Assembly: GCA_003228965.1 (NCBI GenBank)
Contig: QIGP01000019.1
Location: forward strand, 1-7,616
Direction: 5' to 3'
From: Gammaproteobacteria bacterium
GTDB taxonomy: Bacteria; Pseudomonadota; Gammaproteobacteria; Steroidobacterales; SZUA-146
DNA length: 7,616 bases
The position numbers and the translations under genes were made by a program. Positions within the stretch are counted from its first letter, which is position 1; every line of letters starts with the position of its first letter. This document shows positions 1 through 4,962 of the stretch, piece after piece. A model generated the notes under the pieces. That model saw only the letters and a list, made by a program, of their open reading frames with translations, ran no database searches and had not been told where the DNA came from.

Positions 1-29
1 AATCACTCCTCCGACGAAAAATACTCCCG

Positions 30-431
30 CTACACGTACGTAAGGATCAGCTTCTTTAGCGTACTGTATGGACCGGTAAAAATATTGTGCAGATTAGTTT
101 CACCCTGCTGATTGACCTTTTGAAAAAATTCACCCGAATCCCAATGAAAGATTTGCTGACCCCACGATATTTCTTCCATGGCTACGTAGAACGCAGCAAG
201 ACCCAGCAAAGCCCAAAACCTGGTATATCGACCAGGCTTTAACCGCGCGATTCTAACGCAATACACGGCAATCGCAGTAAACGCGGCAAACTGCAGCCAC
301 TCACCGTACAAGTTTTCGTAGGTGGCGTAGAGATACGCCACAGGAAAGAACAGCACGCTGACCGCCATAGCCACGGCGAGCGTTAAAAACAATAGCAGGA
401 GTGTTGTACAGGGTTTCATGTGGTGTGTCAT
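30..431 (-). CDS. Uncharacterised small integral membrane protein, probably frameshifted at its 3' end
   Basis: The frame encodes about 133 residues. There are three hydrophobic segments (roughly residues 9-35, 45-62 and 71-88), followed by a polar stretch containing EEISWGQQIF and then NQQGETNLHN. I recognise this motif pair from uncharacterised bacterial membrane proteins, but I know no function for them. ATG at 431 is preferred over the adjacent TTG at 434; an AGG a few bases upstream is only a weak ribosome binding site, and a third ATG lies at 419. The protein stops right after LKKLILTYV. In the frame offset by one base, positions 1-33 encode VAGVFFVGGVI, which looks like the start of the next membrane helix. 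A 1-base loss or a 2-base GT gain near positions 33-40 would explain this. A terminator just upstream suggests it is not co-transcribed with the Ser-Asp gene. It could instead be a genuine short protein. Confidence 0.6.
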   Translation of the reverse strand: MTHHMKPCTTLLLLFLTLAVAMAVSVLFFPVAYLYATYENLYGEWLQFAAFTAIAVYCVRIARLKPGRYTRFWALLGLAAFYVAMEEISWGQQIFHWDSGEFFQKVNQQGETNLHNIFTGPYSTLKKLILTYV

Positions 432-444
432 CAAGGCCTAACGT

Positions 445-467
445 AAAAAGGGGTGCCGTAGCACCCC
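445..467 (-). terminator. Intrinsic terminator downstream of the Ser-Asp repeat gene
   Basis: On the minus strand this reads GGGGTGC, loop TACG, GCACCCC, then TTTTT: a perfect 7-bp GC-rich stem with a four-base loop and a T-run. It lies 71 bases past the stop of the Ser-Asp gene and just before the start of the next minus-strand gene, so it should separate the two transcripts. Confidence 0.88.
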
Positions 468-480
468 TCAAGTTTACCCT

Positions 481-510
481 AGAACGGGTTGAAAATTGAC
501 AGCCCGTTCT
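481..510. repeat. Hairpin-forming inverted repeat between the Ser-Asp gene and its terminator
   Basis: AGAACGGG (481-488) and CCCGTTCT (503-510) are perfect 8-bp complementary arms around a 14-base loop. Neither strand has a T-run directly after it, so it is not a classical terminator by itself. It sits in the 3' untranslated region of the Ser-Asp transcript, 28 bases past the stop codon. It may stabilise the mRNA 3' end or act together with the terminator at 445-467. Confidence 0.6.
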
Positions 511-537
511 TCAACTAGCGATCGTTTGACAACCGGC

Positions 538-2457
538 TTAGTGACAATCGCTGTCCGAATCCGAGTCGCTGTCGGAGTCTGAGTCTGAGTCTGAGTCTGA
601 ATCGCTATAAGTAGTATCTGTGCGTGAGTCCGTTGAGTCTGAGTCGGAATCACTGTCCGAGTCAGAATCTGAATCACTATCCGAGTCAGAATCTGAATCA
701 CTGTCTGAATCGGAGTCTGAATCGGAGTCTGAATCGTCACAACTGCCAGGATCAGGATCACCGCCGTCAATCACGGTGACGGTAGCCGATGCCATAGCAA
801 TACACATTTCACTGCTGTTAATACTACCGCTCGCTGTGGCCACATTGGTCGTGGTTTCAGTAATACAGGATGTAGCGGTAAAGACTTCAGTGTCTCCCGT
901 TCCCAGGAAGCCCAACGTACCAATATCACCCAGCTTGTCGTCTGTGAGCAGGACTTCAAACACTGAACCGCCGTTGTTAGTCAGCGTATAGGTGTAGGTC
1001 ACCAGATTTTCGTCGGGACAATCGGCTGGGTCAGGATGACCATCGGAATCACTGTCAGAATCGCTATCGCTGTCGGAATCAGAGTCAGAGTCACTGTCTG
1101 AATCGGAATCACTATCCGAATCAGAGTCGGAGTCGCTGTCTGAGTCGTAAGTTCTGGTGTCTGCAGTCCCGGTTATCGCTCTACCAGTGCTTCTGTTGTA
1201 ACTGTCATAACCAGAATCACTGTCAGAGTCTGAATCGCTATCAGAGTCGGAGTCGGAGTCAGAGTCAGAGTCAGAGTCAGAATCGGAATCGCTGTCGGAG
1301 TCTGAATCACTGTCGGAACCCGATGAGCATGTGCATCCGTTCCCGCCATCCGAATCCGAATCTGAGTCGCTATCCGAATCTGAGTCGCTATCGGAATCAC
1401 TGTCGGAGTCTGAATCGCTATCTGAATCTGTGGTTCGGTAACCGTCTCCGTAACTGTCGCCCGAATCGGAATCTGAGTCGCTATCGGAATCTGAGTCGCT
1501 GTCCGAATCCGAATCGCTGCCTGAGTCAGAATCGGAATCACTATCCGATCCGCTGCAGTCACACTCAATCGTATCCGGATCGGCAGTTTTGGTCAGTACC
1601 AATCCACAGGAAGCTACGGGGGTAAATCCAAAATCGATCGTAGGATCGTTGGAGTTATCAGCAGGCAAATTTACATCGGTACCTGCTGGGTCATCGCTGT
1701 CAAAAGTCTCGGTACCAACCATAACATTGATTAGTGTCGGTACCAGGCCAGAAGGCACTGTCGACGCATCTACAGACACCGTGTAATTGCCCGCACACAG
1801 TCCCGTGAACTGATAAAACCCTGGAACGCCAAGCGGTCCTGGGGCCGATACAACCTCAGCGCCGTTACTCAGTATAACCGTCACACCATTGATGCCCTCT
1901 TCACCATCGTCTTGCAAACCGTTGCCGTCGGTATCGAGGAAAATAAAGTCCCCAATAGTACCGCGGCAGCTTGTGGTATAGCCAAAATCTACATCGAGGA
2001 ATTTAACCGTGTTGGGAGCGATTTTAATATCGGTACCGTTAGGATCGTCGGAATCAATTGCAGGCGGTGATTCCGGAGGACTCATCGACCACACGAAACC
2101 CGGTGGCAGCGTTGAGGCGTCTACACTTACTACGTACTCGGCTAACGTACACAGGTTTTCGACGCGGTAAACACCGCTGGCATCCGTGACACCGGACAGA
2201 AGATCACCGTTTAAGTCTGTAACCCAGATAGTGACGCCACTGATACCAGGCTCACCATCACCTTCAAGGCCGTCTTCGTTTGTGTCGTGCCACACCCGAC
2301 CAATCAAGGGAACGTCGCAGCCCATCCGCATGCCCGGACTGTTAATTTGCACAGCGGTGTCCATGACCGAAATGCCATCTGCCTGCGTGCCTACTATCAA
2401 TAGAGTGATAGCGGTTGCGAAAAGTTTTCGCGCTATCGGAAACAAAGTGTTATTCAT
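538..2457 (-). CDS. Exported Ser-Asp repeat protein with two SdrD B-like domains and a split DUF11-like domain
   Basis: The product has 639 residues. Residues 1-27 form a Sec signal peptide: Arg and Lys at 10-11, a hydrophobic core, and likely cleavage near GTQA/DG. Two SdrD B-like (Cna_B-type) domains span about 48-160 and 165-278. Each opens with a GxxxxxD(T)xxxG pattern and an Asp-rich EF-hand-like loop (near 58-70 and 175-187), and each ends in DFGY/DFGF. A DUF11-like domain begins at 285 ([12 protein letters not shown]) and resumes at 480-563 ([12 protein letters not shown]). The Ser-Asp array at 304-472 lies inside it. A second Ser-Asp array fills 574-637, and the protein ends Cys-His. 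There are 14 cysteines. I see no LPXTG, PEP-CTERM, type 9 sorting domain or beta-barrel. GAGGG seven bases before the ATG supports the start. Calcium binding and an adhesive or extracellular spacer role are inferred from Gram-positive Sdr proteins; the true function is unknown. Confidence 0.85.
   Translation of the reverse strand: MNNTLFPIARKLFATAITLLIVGTQADGISVMDTAVQINSPGMRMGCDVPLIGRVWHDTNEDGLEGDGEPGISGVTIWVTDLNGDLLSGVTDASGVYRVENLCTLAEYVVSVDASTLPPGFVWSMSPPESPPAIDSDDPNGTDIKIAPNTVKFLDVDFGYTTSCRGTIGDFIFLDTDGNGLQDDGEEGINGVTVILSNGAEVVSAPGPLGVPGFYQFTGLCAGNYTVSVDASTVPSGLVPTLINVMVGTETFDSDDPAGTDVNLPADNSNDPTIDFGFTPVASCGLVLTKTADPDTIECDCSGSDSDSDSDSGSDSDSDSDSDSDSDSDSDSGDSYGDGYRTTDSDSDSDSDSDSDSDSDSDSDSDSDSDGGNGCTCSSGSDSDSDSDSDSDSDSDSDSDSDSDSDSDSDSDSDSGYDSYNRSTGRAITGTADTRTYDSDSDSDSDSDSDSDSDSDSDSDSDSDSDSDSDSDGHPDPADCPDENLVTYTYTLTNNGGSVFEVLLTDDKLGDIGTLGFLGTGDTEVFTATSCITETTTNVATASGSINSSEMCIAMASATVTVIDGGDPDPGSCDDSDSDSDSDSDSDSDSDSDSDSDSDSDSDSDSDSTDSRTDTTYSDSDSDSDSDSDSDSDSDSDCH
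547..738 (-). repeat. C-terminal Ser-Asp coding repeat array with 24-bp higher-order units
   Basis: This hexanucleotide-type repeat (Asp codon plus Ser codon) encodes residues 574-637 of the exported protein. One spacer (residues 609-617, TDSRTDTTY) divides it into blocks of about 35 and 20 residues. Positions 647-718 hold three 24-bp units: the first two differ at one base and the third is diverged, followed by a partial fourth. This shows expansion by units larger than the hexamer. A Cys precedes the array (573) and another follows it (638). Confidence 0.9.
1042..1548 (-). repeat. Central Ser-Asp coding repeat array, four blocks with three spacers
   Basis: The array encodes residues 304-472 as four Ser-Asp blocks of about 29, 27, 35 and 35 residues. 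The spacers are residues 333-343 ([11 protein letters not shown]), 371-380 ([10 protein letters not shown]) and 416-437 (starts [10 protein letters not shown], ends TRTY). The DNA is a degenerate hexamer. 18-bp units are visible around 1364-1400 and 1467-1520, where an AGC serine codon recurs among TCN serine codons. The array interrupts a DUF11-like domain. Confidence 0.92.
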
Positions 2458-2464
2458 TGGAATG

Positions 2465-2469
2465 CCCTC
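2465..2469 (-). promoter_or_regulatory. Ribosome binding site of the Ser-Asp repeat gene
   Basis: GAGGG on the minus strand lies seven bases before the ATG at 2457. This is the best Shine-Dalgarno match near the 5' end and fixes the start so that a normal signal peptide results. Confidence 0.75.
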
Positions 2470-2487
2470 AACGTTCGTTTTTTTAGT

Positions 2488-2531
2488 GACATCATTCTCG
2501 CCTTCACCCCATGAGTGCTTACAATGATGTC
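2488..2531. repeat. 9-bp inverted repeat upstream of the Ser-Asp gene (proximal)
   Basis: GACATCATT (2488-2496) and AATGATGTC (2523-2531) are perfect 9-bp inverted arms separated by 26 bases. The element starts about 30 bases upstream of the Ser-Asp gene start codon. It could be an operator dyad or a stem in the mRNA leader; no known motif is recognised. Confidence 0.5.
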
Positions 2532-2543
2532 CTTTGGTATTGG

Positions 2544-2584
2544 GTTACAACTTATTCAGACTCGAAATCCAAAATGGTTGTAAC
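2544..2584. repeat. 8-bp inverted repeat upstream of the Ser-Asp gene (distal)
   Basis: GTTACAAC (2544-2551) and GTTGTAAC (2577-2584) are perfect 8-bp inverted arms separated by 25 bases. The geometry is almost the same as that of the neighbouring pair at 2488-2531. Candidate regulatory site for the Ser-Asp gene. Confidence 0.5.
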
Positions 2585-2592
2585 AAAACAGT

Positions 2593-2619
2593 AGCATAGT
2601 ATTAAGGCTTATCGGTAAA
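2593..2619 (-). promoter_or_regulatory. Weak candidate promoter for the Ser-Asp gene
   Basis: Reading the minus strand, TTTACC is followed after 15 bases by TATGCT in an AT-rich stretch between the M2-gene terminator and the start codon. The spacer is shorter than ideal and the hexamers match only partly, so this is a tentative sigma-70-like candidate. If correct, both inverted repeats lie in the transcribed leader or just downstream of the start point. Confidence 0.2.
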
Positions 2620-2670
2620 TAGAAATGACAGAAGAACAGGAAATATGAGTAAAAAGTTTAGATCGAAGAG

Positions 2671-2706
2671 AAAACAGCGGCTCGACTTTACATAATCAGA
2701 GCCACT
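2671..2706 (-). terminator. Intrinsic terminator downstream of the M2 peptidase gene
   Basis: On the minus strand AGTGGCTC and GAGCCGCT pair over 8 bp with one G-T wobble around a 15-base loop, and the stem is followed by GTTTTC. It begins 8 bases past the stop codon of the peptidase gene, so the Ser-Asp gene should have its own promoter. The T-run is short, so efficiency is uncertain. Confidence 0.65.
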
Positions 2707-2713
2707 GAATTAA

Positions 2714-4543
2714 TTACCAGCCGCAACTTCGACCAATATTTTGTTCTTCCAGATACCCCATTAGCGGCTGAAAGTAATCGATGATGGCCGTAGCGTCCAT
2801 CTCGCGACTGCCGGTAAGCTGCTCTAACGCATCTTGCCAGGGACGGCTTTGTCCCAGGCTCAGCATGTTCTTGAACTTCTCACCCGCTTCTTTGTTGTTG
2901 TAAATCGAACACTCGTGAAGTGGCCCTTTGTATCCGGACTCTTCGCACAGCGCTCTATGGAACTGGTACTGCAAAATGGTCGACAAAAAGTAACGCGTGT
3001 AAGACGTATTGCCCGGCACGTGATATTTCGCACCCGGATCGAAGTCTGCTTCGGTACGCTCTACTGGCGGTTTAATGCCTTGATACTCGACGCGTTGTTT
3101 CCACCAGTCGGCGTTGTAGTCGTTGGGTGAAGTCTTGCCTGAAAACACGTCCCAACGCCATTGGTCGACCAACTTGCCAAACGGCAGGAACGCAATCTTG
3201 TCCAGAGCGTTCATCATTTGCTGGTTAATAACTACACGATTGTTAGGCTTAATGTCGCTAACCAAGCCAATGCTTTCAAGATAGTTTGGCGTCATTGAAA
3301 GCACGACTGTGTCACCGATGGCTTCGTGGAAACCGTCGTGCGCACCGCCTTTAAATATGGATGGTTGTTCGCGATACAAAAGGTAGTAGTAGATGTGTCC
3401 GAGCTCGTGGTAGATGGTGTACAACTCTTCGGAGTTAGGCTCGATGCACATCTTAATGCGCACGTCGTCCTCGCCGTCGATTGGCCACGCACTGGCGTGA
3501 CACACCACTTCACGGTCGCGAGGTTTCGTCAGCATGGAGCGTTCGTAAAACGACTCGGGAAGAGCTGGCATTCCAAGCGATGTGAAGAAATCTTCAGCGC
3601 GCCTGGTCATGCGAACCGCATCGTATTCTTGATCGACTAAAGACTTGGTAACGTCCAGACTTGATTCACCGGGATAAGGCTCAACCATCGGATAGACGTT
3701 AGCCCAGGACTGAGACCACATGTTGCCGAGCAAGTGTGCCGGAATAGGCTCATCAAGAGCTACTTTGTCTTCACCGTATTGCTCAGCCAACGCTGCGCGG
3801 ACGTGACAATGAAGCTGGTCGTAAAGAGGTTTGACTTGTAGCCACAAATTTTCAGCGACTTTTTCAAACTCGTCAGGGCCCATATCGTAGCCCGATTTCC
3901 AAAGCGCACCCAAATCGTCAAAACCCAGTTCGTTCGCTCCTTCTTTAGTGAGCTCGGTAAAGCGTTCGTACAGCGGACGCATGTCGCGTGAAATAGTACG
4001 CCACCCGACCCAGGCTTCTTTAAGCTCTTCGTAGTCACGACTCGTGGCCAGCACGTTCGAAAGGTCGCCCAGAGTCATACAGCTACCGTCGTCTTTGCAG
4101 TACTTGCCCTTGCCGTACATCGAATCCATATCGACAGCAATTTGAGCAAGCTCGGCACGGCCTTGCTGGGTATTAGGTGCTGGCATGGTGTTTTGGATGC
4201 GAATGAGGTTCATTGCCCGAGCAAGCTCACCGTCGAGTTTCAGGTGACTGAAGCGCTTACTTTCTTCGACCAGGCGACTTCTAAATGCCAACCCTTCTTC
4301 GCCTGCGGCTGCGGCAAGAGCAATGGTGTCGTCAGTAATGTGAGTCTGACGCAGCCACTCAGCGCGGGCAATTTTTAGCCCAAGCTCGGCACTCTCCTCG
4401 TTAGCTCTGTCGATAAATGCCTGCGCGTCGGCCTTGGTCGCAGGCTTCATCGTCGCGCTGGGCTTGCCATTCGACGTGCTGTTGGCGGATCCTGCACAAC
4501 TCATCAAGCCAAGCGCCAGAAACACAAGTACTGTCATTCGCAT
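2714..4543 (-). CDS. M2-family peptidyl-dipeptidase (ACE-like), lipoprotein
   Basis: Zinc peptidase of the angiotensin-converting enzyme family, which removes C-terminal dipeptides from peptides. Numbering is from the ATG at 4543 (609 residues). Residues 1-16 are a lipoprotein signal with lipobox LMSC (Cys16); Ala at +2 predicts outer-membrane sorting. The zinc site is HELGH (H379, E380, H383) with the third ligand E407 in HEAIGD, at the ACE spacing. Also conserved are CHASAW and a second Cys before HELGH (the ACE disulfide), GNMWSQSW, K506 and H508 in AKYHVP, and Y515, R517 and Y518 in SYTRYF (substrate and chloride residues of ACE). WWKQR (W480, R484) matches the first chloride site. A TTG twelve bases upstream is open, but GGAG lies six bases before the ATG and would be inside the longer reading, so ATG is preferred. 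It is divergent from the peptide transporter gene, which suggests dipeptide release for uptake. The catalytic centre looks intact. Confidence 0.95.
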   Translation of the reverse strand: MRMTVLVFLALGLMSCAGSANSTSNGKPSATMKPATKADAQAFIDRANEESAELGLKIARAEWLRQTHITDDTIALAAAAGEEGLAFRSRLVEESKRFSHLKLDGELARAMNLIRIQNTMPAPNTQQGRAELAQIAVDMDSMYGKGKYCKDDGSCMTLGDLSNVLATSRDYEELKEAWVGWRTISRDMRPLYERFTELTKEGANELGFDDLGALWKSGYDMGPDEFEKVAENLWLQVKPLYDQLHCHVRAALAEQYGEDKVALDEPIPAHLLGNMWSQSWANVYPMVEPYPGESSLDVTKSLVDQEYDAVRMTRRAEDFFTSLGMPALPESFYERSMLTKPRDREVVCHASAWPIDGEDDVRIKMCIEPNSEELYTIYHELGHIYYYLLYREQPSIFKGGAHDGFHEAIGDTVVLSMTPNYLESIGLVSDIKPNNRVVINQQMMNALDKIAFLPFGKLVDQWRWDVFSGKTSPNDYNADWWKQRVEYQGIKPPVERTEADFDPGAKYHVPGNTSYTRYFLSTILQYQFHRALCEESGYKGPLHECSIYNNKEAGEKFKNMLSLGQSRPWQDALEQLTGSREMDATAIIDYFQPLMGYLEEQNIGRSCGW

Positions 4544-4549
4544 GATTTT

Positions 4550-4553
4550 CTCC
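4550..4553 (-). promoter_or_regulatory. Ribosome binding site of the M2 peptidase gene
   Basis: GGAG on the minus strand lies six bases before the ATG at 4543. It overlaps the second codon of a possible TTG start at 4555, which decides for the ATG. The transporter gene uses nearly the same context (TTGGAGAA). Confidence 0.8.
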
Positions 4554-4573
4554 AACTTTTATTAGTAAACGTG

Positions 4574-4640
4574 CAAATACGAGCCGCCAGCCGTGATGGG
4601 TTCATTCACGCGCGTGGGCCAAGCTTACAGTCCGTATTTG
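4574..4640. repeat. Nested inverted repeats in the leader of the M2 peptidase gene
   Basis: Outer arms CAAATACG (4574-4581) and CGTATTTG (4633-4640) are perfect 8-bp complements. Inside, CGTGA and TCACG form a further short stem around TGGGTTCAT. On the minus strand this could fold as a stem with an internal hairpin about 20-30 bases before the ribosome binding site. It may be a regulatory leader or chance; no known riboswitch class is recognised. Confidence 0.35.
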
Positions 4641-4656
4641 ATGGATAAACGGTCAA

Positions 4657-4677
4657 ACGTTGGAACATAGCCAACGT
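4657..4677. promoter_or_regulatory. Dyad-symmetric candidate operator
   Basis: ACGTTGG (4657-4663), a 7-base spacer and CCAACGT (4671-4677) form a perfect interrupted palindrome between two divergent genes. The 14-bp centre-to-centre spacing is compatible with a dimeric regulator, but it could also be an RNA hairpin. No regulator can be named. Confidence 0.4.
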
Positions 4678-4896
4678 AATTACCTGATATTAGCAGCTGA
4701 GCCAACTTATAAAAAATCGAAAGATCTCGGAGCATTTAGTGTTCAGGCGAGCGCAACAGGCGCTTGTGGTAACCGCAGTCTAACGAAAGCGACCCGCAAC
4801 TGTCGGTATCTGGCACGACTTCGAGGCTAATCCTGCGATGTTGAGCAAGATACCAACACACAGAACGCCAGAGCTATGCCATAATCTGCCGTAAAT

Positions 4897-4910
4897 TTGA
4901 GCAGGCTCAA
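4897..4910. promoter_or_regulatory. TTGAGC-AG-GCTCAA palindrome before the POT gene
   Basis: TTGAGC and GCTCAA are perfect 6-bp arms around a 2-base centre, 52 bases before the transporter start codon. The half-site TTGAGCA also occurs alone at 4841-4847. Candidate operator for the transporter; identity unknown. TAAAA follows it, so it has no T-run to act as a terminator on the plus strand. Confidence 0.4.
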
Positions 4911-4953
4911 TAAAACCGAAGACAGTCCTGCCTGATAACTAACCTTACTCCTT

Positions 4954-4957
4954 GGAG
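4954..4957 (+). promoter_or_regulatory. Ribosome binding site of the POT gene
   Basis: GGAG lies five bases before the ATG at 4963, which supports this start and gives the expected short cytoplasmic N-terminus. Confidence 0.8.
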
Positions 4958-4962
4958 AATAC

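Larger units (their letters stand above)
4544..4962. other. Divergent intergenic region between the M2 peptidase and POT transporter genes
   Basis: These 419 bases hold no convincing gene. They must carry the promoters and leaders of both flanking genes. Visible elements are the M2 ribosome binding site (4550-4553), a nested inverted repeat in the M2 leader (4574-4640), a 7-7-7 dyad (4657-4677), a GC-richer potentially structured stretch (4747-4830), a TTGAGC/GCTCAA palindrome (4897-4910) and the transporter ribosome binding site (4954-4957). No strong sigma-70 promoter stands out on either strand. Confidence 0.7.

Noticed and set aside
474..770. Minus-strand frame rich in Ile, Gln and Thr overlapping the Ser-Asp tail
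   Set aside because: It is an out-of-frame reading of the same hexamer repeat; low-complexity composition, no start signal.
620..991. Plus-strand open frame encoding Ser-Glu repeats
   Set aside because: It is the antisense of the Ser-Asp hexamer repeat, whose complement lacks stops in several frames. It has no convincing ribosome binding site and its non-repeat part is unrelated to known proteins, while the minus-strand frame has clear domains.
547..1548. CRISPR-like array
   Set aside because: The repeats are contiguous degenerate coding hexamers with no unique spacers of regular length and no direct-repeat unit of 25-40 bases.
1173..1568. Minus-strand and plus-strand frames over the central repeat (1173-1568, 1323-1625)
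   Set aside because: Both are shadow frames of the repeat array with no domain or start signal.
3292..4378. Several open frames on either strand within the M2 gene
   Set aside because: They overlap a gene whose catalytic motifs are complete and lack ribosome binding sites or recognisable domains.
4747..4830. Cobalamin riboswitch call
   Set aside because: Only CCCGCAACTGT resembles the consensus; the GGGAA and GCCAGGAGACC-type elements are absent, and a peptide transporter is not a typical target. Kept only as a possible structured segment.
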